A stretch of DNA of 64,000 bases from Caulobacteraceae bacterium. Its GTDB lineage: Bacteria > Pseudomonadota > Alphaproteobacteria > Caulobacterales > Caulobacteraceae. The notes below the pieces were generated by a model. The model saw only the letters and a program-made list of their open reading frames with translations. It made no database searches and was not told the DNA's origin. The stretch lies in assembly GCA_030446805.1 (NCBI GenBank), contig JAUJMO010000001.1:1011241-1075240 (forward strand), given 5' to 3'. The position numbers and the translations under genes were made by a program. Shown here piece after piece: positions 24,322-32,133 of this stretch. The first letter of the stretch is position 1; each line of letters begins with the position of its first letter.

Positions 24322-25994
24322 ATGTTCGGGTAGTTGGGCCCGCCCCCGCCTTCCGGCGTGGTCCAGACGATGTTCTGCGACGGATCCTTGATGTCGCAGG
24401 TTTTGCAGTGAACGCAGTTCTGGGCGTTGATCACGAAGCGTGGGTCCGAGCCGTCCTCATTGGCCACCACCTCATAGACGGCCGCGGGGCAGTAGCGTTG
24501 GGCGGGCTCGGCGTACTTGGGCAAGTTGACCGAAATGGGGATGGAGGGATCGCGCAGCTTGAGGTGGCTGGGCTGGTCCTCCTCGTGATTGGTGTTGGAC
24601 AGAAAGACCGACGAGAGCTTGTCAAAGGTGATCACGCCGTCCGGCTTGGGATAGGTGATCGGCTTGTGCTTGGCCGCGAGCTCGGTGGAGGCCGCGTCCG
24701 TCTTTCCGTGCTTCAGCGTGCCGAAGGGCGAGAAGCCGCGCAGCAGGTGGGTGGTCCACATGTCCACGCCGGCCAGACCGATGCCCAGCGTCCCCAGCTT
24801 GGACCACAACGGCTTGACGTTGCGAACGGCCTTGAGCTCCTTGGCGACCCAGGAGCGGCGGTAGGCTTCGTCGAGGCCGGTCAGGTCGTCTCCGCCGCGG
24901 CCCTCCTGCAGGGCGGCGAAGGCCTGTTCGGCGGCCAGCATGCCCGTTTTAAGCGCGTTGTGGCTCCCCTTGATCCTGGGAACGTTCACAAAGCCCGCGG
25001 CGTCGCCCACCAGGGCGCCGCCGGGGAAACTGAGCTTGGGCACCGACTGGTAGCCGCCCTCGCTGATGGCGCGGGCCCCATACGCGATGCGTTTTCCGCC
25101 CTCGAGGTAGGGCCGGATCGAGGGGTGGAGCTTCCACCGCTGGAACTCGTCAAAGGGCGACAGGTACGGGTTGCGGTAGTTCAGATGCACCACGAACCCG
25201 ATCGACACATAGTTGTCGCCGAAATGGTAGCAGAAGCCGCCCCCGCCGGTCTTCGCGTCCAGGGGCCAGCCGAAGCTGTGCAGCGCGAGGCCGGGCTGAA
25301 AAGCCTCGTCCGGGACCTGCCAGATCTCCTTGATGCCGATGCCGTACTTCTGGACGTCGCGGCCCTGGTCCAGGCCGAACTTCTCGATCACCAGTTTGGA
25401 GAGCGAGCCGCGGACGCCTTCGGCCAGCAGGGTGTACCTGCCGTGAAGCTCCAGGCCGGGCTGGAAGTCGGCTTTGGGCTGACCGTCCCTGCCGATGCCG
25501 AAAACGCCAGCCACCACGCCCTTCACCGCGCCGTCCGGGCCATAGACGACCTCGGACGCGGCCATGCCGGGATAGATCTCCACGCCCAGGCCTTCCGCCT
25601 GCTCGGCCAGCCAGCGGCACAAGGCGCCCAGCGAGCCCACCGTGTTGCCGTGGTTGCTCATAAAGGGCGGCATGGGCGCCCAGGAGATGTCGAGCTCGCC
25701 GTGCGGACCCAGGACCAGCCACTTTTCCTTGGTGACCGGCTGGCCCACGGGAGCGTCCAATTCGCGCCAGTTGGGGAAGAGCTCGTTCAGCGCGCCGGGG
25801 TCGAACACCCAGCCGGAGAGGATATGGGCCCCGATCTCGGAGCCCTTTTCGACCAGGGCCACCGACACCTCGGCCCCAGCGGCGGCGGCGAGCTGTTTGA
25901 GCCGGATCGCGGCGCCCAGGCCCGCCGGCCCGCCGCCCACGATCACGAGGTCGTACTCCATCGACTCGCGCTCGATCTCCGCGTCGAAAGCCAT
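24318..25994 (-). CDS. Electron transfer flavoprotein-ubiquinone oxidoreductase
   Basis: ETF-QO passes electrons from reduced ETF to ubiquinone at the inner membrane. The 558-residue product has an FAD-binding GGGPAGLGAAIRLKQL motif near the N-terminus, the GDAAGFVNVPRIKGSHNA FAD segment, a membrane-associated central region, and a C-terminal 4Fe-4S segment, NCVHCKTCDIKDP, with another Cys earlier in QRYCPAAVYE. I chose the ATG at 25994 because GGAG lies six bases before it; a GTG at 26009 is the alternative. It relates functionally to the ETF-beta-type methyltransferase at 1901. Confidence 0.95.
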   Translation of the reverse strand: MAFDAEIERESMEYDLVIVGGGPAGLGAAIRLKQLAAAAGAEVSVALVEKGSEIGAHILSGWVFDPGALNELFPNWRELDAPVGQPVTKEKWLVLGPHGELDISWAPMPPFMSNHGNTVGSLGALCRWLAEQAEGLGVEIYPGMAASEVVYGPDGAVKGVVAGVFGIGRDGQPKADFQPGLELHGRYTLLAEGVRGSLSKLVIEKFGLDQGRDVQKYGIGIKEIWQVPDEAFQPGLALHSFGWPLDAKTGGGGFCYHFGDNYVSIGFVVHLNYRNPYLSPFDEFQRWKLHPSIRPYLEGGKRIAYGARAISEGGYQSVPKLSFPGGALVGDAAGFVNVPRIKGSHNALKTGMLAAEQAFAALQEGRGGDDLTGLDEAYRRSWVAKELKAVRNVKPLWSKLGTLGIGLAGVDMWTTHLLRGFSPFGTLKHGKTDAASTELAAKHKPITYPKPDGVITFDKLSSVFLSNTNHEEDQPSHLKLRDPSIPISVNLPKYAEPAQRYCPAAVYEVVANEDGSDPRFVINAQNCVHCKTCDIKDPSQNIVWTTPEGGGGPNYPNM

Positions 25995-26098
25995 GATCCG
26001 CTCCGTCACCCAGCCCGCCTTATCGGAGCCGCAGGGGGCGGGAGCAAGGGACGACGGGACGGGCTGTGTTCCCAGCGCGCCCGGCCTATGCTGCCGCG

Positions 26099-26908
26099 AT
26101 GACGCCGAGCCCGGCTCCCGACCCCCGCGCGCTGGAAAGCCTGCTCGCCTTTTGGCGCGACGCGGGCGTGGCGGAGCTCACCGACGACCAGCCGCACGAC
26201 CGGACGCTGGAGGGGGCCGAGCGGCTGCGGGCCAAGGCGCCGCCGCCGGATGCGGTGGCGCCGGCCGTGCTCCCGCCGGCGGGACCGGATGCAGCCGAAG
26301 GCGCCGCGCGGGCGCGTGAAGCGGCGCTGGCCTGCGACAGCCTGGACGCGCTGGCCGCGGCGATCGGGGCGTTCGACGGGTCCACCCTGCGCCGAGGGAG
26401 CCGGGCCGCCGTGAGCTTTCGAGGACCGCCGGACGCGGCCGTGATGGTGGTGGGCGAGGCGCCGGGGGCGGACGACGAGGCGGCCGGGCGGCCCTTCGCA
26501 GGGCGTGCGGGCGCCTTGCTGGACCGGGCCTTGGCGGCGGCCGGCCTGGGGGAGCGGGCGCTGTTGACGCACACGGTGTTCTGGCGACCGGCGGGGGACC
26601 GGGCGCCCACGGCCGACGAGCAGGCGGTGCTGGAGCCCTTCCTCGACCGGGCGATCGGCCTGGTGCGGCCGCAGGCCCTGCTGCTGCTGGGGGCCGGGCC
26701 GGTGCGGTCGCTGCTGCGGCAGGAGGGGGGGATCCTCGGGCTGCGCGGACGCTGGTTGGAGCGTGCGGCGGACGACGGCGCCTCCGTGACGCCCGCACTT
26801 GCGAGCCTGTCCCCCGGATTCCTATTGCGCCAGCCGCGCAGCAAGAAGCTGTTCTGGGCCGACCTGCTGGCGCTGGCTGCAAGGCTTGAAGGCGAAACGT
26901 CAGGGTGA
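26099..26908 (+). CDS. Family 4-like uracil-DNA glycosylase, degenerate
   Basis: The 269-residue protein aligns with alphaproteobacterial family 4 UDGs: a water-activating-type motif GEAPGADDEAAGRPF (119-133) and the later LLLLGAGPVRSLL and LLRQPRSKK segments. However, family 4 enzymes hold a 4Fe-4S cluster with four Cys, and this protein has a single Cys (Cys79). The usual Cys after FDG is Ser95. The HPAYLL motif that carries the conserved His reads SPGFLL (Ser238). It may be inactive or altered in function. I chose the ATG at 26099; an in-frame start at 26066 would add 11 residues. Confidence 0.8.
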   Translation: MTPSPAPDPRALESLLAFWRDAGVAELTDDQPHDRTLEGAERLRAKAPPPDAVAPAVLPPAGPDAAEGAARAREAALACDSLDALAAAIGAFDGSTLRRGSRAAVSFRGPPDAAVMVVGEAPGADDEAAGRPFAGRAGALLDRALAAAGLGERALLTHTVFWRPAGDRAPTADEQAVLEPFLDRAIGLVRPQALLLLGAGPVRSLLRQEGGILGLRGRWLERAADDGASVTPALASLSPGFLLRQPRSKKLFWADLLALAARLEGETSG

Positions 26909-26944
26909 ACGGGACGTCAACCCTGTTGGACTAAGCCGGCAGGC

Positions 26945-28540
26945 ATGCGGTTCCTCCGATCCCTGCTGCTGGCCGCCGGCGTGGCCGCCCTGGCCACGGG
27001 CGCCGAGGCCCAGACGGCGCCCAAGCCGCTGTCGCCTTGGGACGCGCAGATCTATGCGGCGGCGTTTGCCGCGGCCGAGCAGGGCGAGTTCGCTGCGGCG
27101 GAGACGCAGGCGGCGCAGGCCTCGGACCCGTCCCTGCGGGGCCACCTGCAGCTGCGGAAGCTGCTCAGCCCCGGTCACAAGGCGGCCTATTCCGAGCTTG
27201 CGGCCTGGCTGGAGAGCCACCGTGATCACCCGGAGGCGGCCCGGGTCCATGCCCTGGCGCTGCAGCGCAAACCGGCTGGGGCTCCGGAGCCCGCCCGGCC
27301 CGCCGCGGTAGGCGGCGCCCGACGCTGGGTCGATCTGGTGGGGCGACCCCGGCCTGTGGCCCAGGGCCCGAGCGCCGCGGGGCGGAGCGCGCGGGAACTG
27401 TTCTACTCGGGCGAGACCCAAGCGGCCTACCAGGCGGCGGCAGCCTCCGGGGAGACCTGGATCGCTGGGCTGGCCGCCTTTCGCATGGGGCGGTTCGAGG
27501 AGGCGCTGCGCCGCTTCGACGCCGTGGCGCGGGACGGGTCGGAGAGTCCCTGGCTGCGGGCTGCGGGCGGGTTCTGGGCGGCGCGGGCCGCCACGGCCGG
27601 AGGCTCGCCGGAGATGGCGCCGGAGTTCCTGCGACAGGCTGCAGCCTATCCGACCACCTTCTATGGTTTGATCGCAGAGCGCCAGCTGGGGTTGGAGCCG
27701 GAGATCGCGCCGCCCCCCGCCGAGCTGGTGGAGGCGGCCCAGTTCGCCGAGCTCGTCGACCTCTCCCCTCTGGTGGCCAAGGACGCCCGGGCGCGGCGAG
27801 CCGCCGCGTTGACCCAGGTGGGCGAGACGGAGGACGCCGCAGCGGAGCTGCGGCTGGGATTGGCTTCGGCCAGGGACGAAACAGGACGGCAGGCCTGGCT
27901 GGCGCTGGCTTCAAGTGCGGGCGTGTCGCTGGGCGAGGACGGCGGGCGGTTCCGGCCCACGGACTTCCCGACGCCGGACCTGCGGCCGCAGGGCGGGTTC
28001 ACCCTGGACCCGGCGCTGGTCTATGCGGTGGTGCGCCAGGAAAGCCGGTTCAACCCACGGGCGGGAAGCCGGGTGGGAGCGAGCGGGCTGATGCAGCTGA
28101 TGCCCGCCACGGCGGCGGAGGTGGCCGGGGATCCACGACTACGCAACGATCCGTCCCCGCTGCACGACCCCGCGTTCAACCTGCGCCTGGGGCAGACCTA
28201 TCTGGCGCAGCTGCTGCGCCAGGCCGGGGTGGAGGGCGATCTTCTTCGCGCGCTGGCCGCCTACAACGGGGGGCGGGGAGCGGTGCTCAGCACCCGGCGC
28301 AAGCTGGGCGCGGACGACGACGTACTCATGCACATCGAGAGCCTGCCCTACGCGGAGACGCGCAATTACGTCGAGCGGGTCATGGCCAACTACTGGATCT
28401 ATCGCCGGCTGTTCGGCCGCGACTCCGCTACGCTGGACGCGGTGGCTTCAGGCGCCGCCACGATCGATCCGCGGCTGGACGCGGCGCCAGCGGCGAAGCG
28501 CTTCGCCGTTGTCGACGTCCAGCAGGGTCTCCAGCAGTAG
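26945..28540 (+). CDS. Soluble lytic murein transglycosylase
   Basis: The 531-residue periplasmic enzyme has a signal peptide (MRFLRSLLLAAGVAALATGAEAQ), a long superhelical alpha domain and a C-terminal SLT catalytic domain. The SLT motifs are VRQESRFNP with the catalytic Glu, GASGLMQLMPATA and LAAYNGGRGAVLS. It cleaves peptidoglycan glycan strands with formation of 1,6-anhydro ends. Its last 93 bases overlap the converging TIGR04282 gene. The extended C-terminus after YRRLFGR is therefore coding on both strands. Confidence 0.92.
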   Translation: MRFLRSLLLAAGVAALATGAEAQTAPKPLSPWDAQIYAAAFAAAEQGEFAAAETQAAQASDPSLRGHLQLRKLLSPGHKAAYSELAAWLESHRDHPEAARVHALALQRKPAGAPEPARPAAVGGARRWVDLVGRPRPVAQGPSAAGRSARELFYSGETQAAYQAAAASGETWIAGLAAFRMGRFEEALRRFDAVARDGSESPWLRAAGGFWAARAATAGGSPEMAPEFLRQAAAYPTTFYGLIAERQLGLEPEIAPPPAELVEAAQFAELVDLSPLVAKDARARRAAALTQVGETEDAAAELRLGLASARDETGRQAWLALASSAGVSLGEDGGRFRPTDFPTPDLRPQGGFTLDPALVYAVVRQESRFNPRAGSRVGASGLMQLMPATAAEVAGDPRLRNDPSPLHDPAFNLRLGQTYLAQLLRQAGVEGDLLRALAAYNGGRGAVLSTRRKLGADDDVLMHIESLPYAETRNYVERVMANYWIYRRLFGRDSATLDAVASGAATIDPRLDAAPAAKRFAVVDVQQGLQQ

Positions 28541-29044
28541 GGCGTGACCGCCCAGGGCCGCGCGGGTGTCGGCCAGGGCGTGTGGGCTGGACCAGCGCAC
28601 GCCCTGGAAGCGGACGGTGCGGGCGCGGCGGGCGTCTAGGGCCAGGATCCAGAAGCCGCCGTCCTCCGCCGGGCCCAGGACGACGCCGGCGCCTTTGGTT
28701 TGCTGAAAGGCGCGCCAGACCCGTTCGGGGGTGACGTCCGGAGCATCGGCGCCGACCGCCGCGACCGGACCCCGCGCGTGCGCTCGAAAGGCGGCCTGAA
28801 GCCTTTCACCCAGGCCGCCCCCGCCCTGCCCTTCGCTCTCCACGCCCGGCCAAGCGGCGTGGTCCGGGGCCATCCGCACTACGGTGCGCCAGCGCGGATC
28901 GCGGGCGAGACTCCGGATCAACGGAAGGCTCATGGCGCGATAGGCCCGCCAGGCCTCGACCCGGCCCACGTCGCGCGCCAGGCGCGTCTTGCCGACGCCA
29001 ACCGCGGGTGCGCGCGCGAAAACGATCAGGGTCGGCCGGTTCAC
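28448..29044 (-). CDS. TIGR04282-type glycosyltransferase (DUF2064)
   Basis: The 198-residue protein starts NRPTLIVFARAPAVGVGKTRLA, the hallmark of the DUF2064/TIGR04282 family, which is linked to arsenosugar biosynthesis in many bacteria. GADAPDVTPERV and GPAEDGGFWIL are the nucleotide-sugar and metal-binding segments of this GT-A-like fold. The start is GTG at 29044 and overlaps the stop of the partner gene (GTGA). The 3' end overlaps the transglycosylase gene on the other strand by 93 bases. No arsenic methyltransferase is visible nearby. Confidence 0.85.
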   Translation of the reverse strand: MNRPTLIVFARAPAVGVGKTRLARDVGRVEAWRAYRAMSLPLIRSLARDPRWRTVVRMAPDHAAWPGVESEGQGGGGLGERLQAAFRAHARGPVAAVGADAPDVTPERVWRAFQQTKGAGVVLGPAEDGGFWILALDARRARTVRFQGVRWSSPHALADTRAALGGHALLLETLLDVDNGEALRRWRRVQPRIDRGGA

Positions 29045-29715
29045 CGCCGATAGCTCCGGGCGAGGTCCTTGGGGTCGGCGCCGGCCAGCCATCGGCTGAC
29101 CAGGGCCCAGTTGCGCAGGCCTCGCTTGAGGTAGCCGCCGCGCTGGTAGCGCGCCGCGCTGGTGAGCGCGCGAGCGCCGACGCCGCGCAACCTCTTGGCC
29201 CCGAGACGGCGGACGATATCCAGATCCTCCATGAGCGGCAGGTCGCGGTAGCCGCCAACCTCCTCGTAAAGCGGGCGGGAGATCAGCAGGCCCTGATCGC
29301 CGTAGGGCCAGCCCAGACAGCTGCGCAGCCCCACCCCGACCTCCCAGAGACGGGCCACCGGGCGAGGATCGTCGAGGGCGAAGGTGAACCAGCCCGCCCG
29401 GTCCGACCATTTCGCGAGATGGCGCCCGGCCGCCTCGGCCCAGTCCGGTCCCAGGCGGGTGTCGGCGTGCAACGCGAGCAGCCACTCGCCCCTCGCCACG
29501 GCGCAACCCGCGCGGAGCTGCCCGCCGCGCGAGGGCGGGAGGGGACCGAGAACGCGGACTCCGGCCTGCTCGGCGACCTTCCGGGTGTCGTCGGACGAGC
29601 CGGCGTCGGCGACGATCACCTCGTGCACGAGCGGCGCATCCAGCGCTCGCAGGCAGTCGGCCAGGCTGGCGGCGGCGTTCAGCGTTGGGATGATCACCGA
29701 AATCGGGCCCGTCAT
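29041..29715 (-). CDS. TIGR04283-type family 2 glycosyltransferase
   Basis: The 224-residue GT2 protein begins with ISVIIPTLNAAASLADCL, has the VIVADAGSSDDT nucleotide-binding motif and the LALHADTRLGPDWAE DxD-type segment, and GGYRDLPLMEDLDIVRRL for acceptor binding. This layout is that of TIGR04283, the usual partner of TIGR04282. The two genes overlap by four bases (GTGA), so they are a coupled pair. An arsenosugar-like glycolipid or a similar sugar conjugate is a possible product, by family knowledge only. Confidence 0.87.
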   Translation of the reverse strand: MTGPISVIIPTLNAAASLADCLRALDAPLVHEVIVADAGSSDDTRKVAEQAGVRVLGPLPPSRGGQLRAGCAVARGEWLLALHADTRLGPDWAEAAGRHLAKWSDRAGWFTFALDDPRPVARLWEVGVGLRSCLGWPYGDQGLLISRPLYEEVGGYRDLPLMEDLDIVRRLGAKRLRGVGARALTSAARYQRGGYLKRGLRNWALVSRWLAGADPKDLARSYRR

Positions 29716-29881
29716 GCCCGTCCTTCGACAGGCTGAGGCTCAGGATGTCTATCCAGCTTGCTCGACCAAGGGCAGCATCGCCCCGGCCTCAGAACACCCG
29801 CGCACCCCATCCCGCCAGGCTTCCATCGAGCTCGTACGGAGAGCCTAGGCCGCTTGCCTGGGCTGCCGGACCGCCCCGATT

Positions 29882-29896
29882 GTTCTTGCTTTGTTC
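29882..29896 (+). promoter_or_regulatory. LexA (SOS) box upstream of the radical SAM gene
   Basis: GTTC (29882-29885), seven bases, then GTTC (29893-29896): an exact match to the alphaproteobacterial LexA consensus GTTC-N7-GTTC. It ends 23 bases before the ATG at 29920, a repressor-like position. Confidence 0.8.
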
Positions 29897-29919
29897 TGGT
29901 AGTCGGGTAGGGTTGCTGC

Positions 29920-30999
29920 ATGCTCCCGCCCTCCCCTGCTCCGGCCCAGAAAGGACGCGGCGCCCGGTCCAACGCTTCCGGGCGCTACGAGAGTCTGGAG
30001 CGGGAGGCCTTTGACGACGGCTGGCGAGAGGGCGATCCAAGGCCCGTCACGCTCCGCACCACGGTTACGGCCGAGACGGCGCGGGTGATCCTGACCACCA
30101 ACGACAGCCCGGACATCAGCTTCAACCAGTCGATCAACCCCTACCGGGGGTGCGAGCACGGCTGCGTTTATTGCTACGCTCGTCCGGCGCACGCCTACAT
30201 GGGGTTGAGCCCCGGGCAGGACTTCGAGAGCAAGCTCTTCTTCAAGCCGGACGCAGGGCGCCTCCTGGCTGCAGAGCTGAGTCGGCCGCGATACCGAGTC
30301 CAGAACATTCAGATCGGCGGCAACACCGATCCGTATCAGCCGGCGGAGCGCGACCTGCGGGTCACGCGCGAGGTTCTGGAGACCCTGGAGCGGTTCAGGC
30401 ACCCCTTCTCCATCATCACCAAGTCGCAGGCGATCACGCGGGACCTGGACATACTGGGGCCCATGGGGCGGGCGAACCTGGCCCGAGCGGCGGTCAGCGT
30501 GACCACCTTGGATCGCAAGCTGGCGCGGGCGATGGAGCCGCGGGCGGCCACGCCCGAGCGGCGGCTCGAGGCGATCCGGCGGCTGGCGGCGGCGGGCTGT
30601 CCGGTGACGGTGATGTTCGCGCCCGTGATCCCGGGACTGAACGACCACGAACTGGAGGCGGTGCTGGAACGGGCGGCCGAGGCCGGGGCGGTGAACGCCG
30701 GCTATGTGGCCCTGCGGCTGCCGCTGGAGATCAAGGACCTGTTCCGGGAATGGCTGGAGCTGGAGCGGCCGGACCGGGCGCAACGGGTGATGTCGCTGGT
30801 GCGGCAGATGCGCGGTGGGCGGGACTACGACCCGCAATGGCGCAAGCGGCAGACGGGCGGAGGACCGATCGCGGAGCTGATCGCGCGACGCTTCCAGCTG
30901 GCGTGCACACGATTGGGGCTGAACCGGAACTGGGCGCCGCTGGACCTCACGCAGTTCCGCGTGCCCGAAAAGGCCGGCGACCAGCTGCCCCTGTTGTGA
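29920..30999 (+). CDS. PA0069-type radical SAM protein (SplB-like)
   Basis: The 359-residue protein has a 4Fe-4S radical SAM motif, CEHGCVYCYARP, plus the NPYRGCEHG lead-in and IGGNTDPYQPAE that mark the PA0069/COG1533 group related to spore photoproduct lyase. The chemistry of this subgroup is not established. A perfect LexA box lies just upstream, so the gene is expected to be DNA-damage-inducible. That makes a DNA-repair or damage-response role plausible. The gene is monocistronic and diverges from the TIGR04283 gene. Confidence 0.88.
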   Translation: MLPPSPAPAQKGRGARSNASGRYESLEREAFDDGWREGDPRPVTLRTTVTAETARVILTTNDSPDISFNQSINPYRGCEHGCVYCYARPAHAYMGLSPGQDFESKLFFKPDAGRLLAAELSRPRYRVQNIQIGGNTDPYQPAERDLRVTREVLETLERFRHPFSIITKSQAITRDLDILGPMGRANLARAAVSVTTLDRKLARAMEPRAATPERRLEAIRRLAAAGCPVTVMFAPVIPGLNDHELEAVLERAAEAGAVNAGYVALRLPLEIKDLFREWLELERPDRAQRVMSLVRQMRGGRDYDPQWRKRQTGGGPIAELIARRFQLACTRLGLNRNWAPLDLTQFRVPEKAGDQLPLL

Positions 31000-31081
31000 G
31001 CTGCGGGCCCAGATCACCGACCTCACAGCACAGGACCTGTTCCGAACGCCGGCCCAGTGAGGAAACGCCGCGGCCCGCCCT

Positions 31082-32125
31082 CTATTTCCGGAACAGCCAG
31101 GCCTTGGTCAGGAAAGCCTTGTCGGACCCTTCGAACGTCAGCCCCGCCCCGGCGAACAGGGCCGGCACGTCCAGCTCTTGGTAGGACCCGTAATAGGGCT
31201 CATGGAAATAGGCCGGGAAGCTTTGCAGCATGCGGCGAAGCTCCGGCTCGTCGCCGCCCTGGACGGAGTCGGCCAGGGCCAGGACGCCTCCGGGCTTGAG
31301 CACGCGAGCGATCTCGCCGGCCACTTGGGGGCGCACGCGCGGGGGCAGTTCATGGAACAGGTAAACGCAGGTGACGGCGTCCAGGCTGCCGTCCGCGAAG
31401 GGAAGCCGCTCCGCCGGGGCCTGCACCCTCGCCTCCACGCCCGAGCGGCTGCAGGCTTCCGCGAGGTAGGCGGGCGAAAGGTCGAGGCCCGCAAGGTGCG
31501 CGCGGGGAAAGGTGCGCCGCAGGTCGGCGAGAAAGGCGCCCGAGCCGCAAGCGAGGTCCAGCACGCGCAGCCCGCGGTGGTCGCGCCCGCGCCAGGCGCG
31601 GGCCAGCAGCGACAGGGCGCGGCGGCGCATAGGGCCGGCGGCGCCGGCGAACAGGGTCTCGACCTGATCTTCGTAGCGGCGGGCGCTGTCGGCCGTGAAC
31701 CAGCCCCCGGACTGAAAGTGGAAATTCTGGCGGTAGTAGGCGGGAAAGGCGTCGGAGCCGGCTTCGGCGCGGGCTTCGGTTCCACCGTGACGGCGGCGAC
31801 GGGCCTCCACCGCGCGAGCGTCAGCGATCACATCGGCGGCGCTGCGCACGGCCTTGAGCGGGTCCACCCCGTCGGGCGCGGCGGGGTACAGGCCGGTGGC
31901 GACGTCCCGGGCGTCCTTGGCGAAGGCTTCGCCATAGGCGCGGCGGATGGCTGCGCGGGAGGGCGCCGGCATATCGAGCCTGGCTTCCGGTTCGCCCCCG
32001 AGCTCCGGGCGAACGATGAGGCGCCCGGCCGCGGCCGCGCCGGCGTACCAGGCGGCCCGCGTCAAGGAGCGCACGCGCTGGCTGGCCACGTCAGCGGTGA
32101 AGGCGGGGCGGGGTTGATCGCTCAA
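31082..32125 (-). CDS. Class I SAM-dependent methyltransferase
   Basis: The 347-residue protein has an N-terminal helical region with a YYRQNFHFQSGGW segment and a C-terminal methyltransferase core: LRVLDLACGSGAFLADL (motif I), LAGLDLSPAYLAEA, and CVYLFHELPPRVRP followed by RVLKPGGVLALADS. The start is uncertain: the TTG at 32125 sits eight bases past the stop of the upstream RNA methyltransferase gene and is the best candidate; GTG codons further in are alternatives. It probably shares a transcript with that gene. The substrate is unknown. Confidence 0.78.
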   Translation of the reverse strand: MSDQPRPAFTADVASQRVRSLTRAAWYAGAAAAGRLIVRPELGGEPEARLDMPAPSRAAIRRAYGEAFAKDARDVATGLYPAAPDGVDPLKAVRSAADVIADARAVEARRRRHGGTEARAEAGSDAFPAYYRQNFHFQSGGWFTADSARRYEDQVETLFAGAAGPMRRRALSLLARAWRGRDHRGLRVLDLACGSGAFLADLRRTFPRAHLAGLDLSPAYLAEACSRSGVEARVQAPAERLPFADGSLDAVTCVYLFHELPPRVRPQVAGEIARVLKPGGVLALADSVQGGDEPELRRMLQSFPAYFHEPYYGSYQELDVPALFAGAGLTFEGSDKAFLTKAWLFRK

Positions 32126-32133
32126 GGCAGGGC

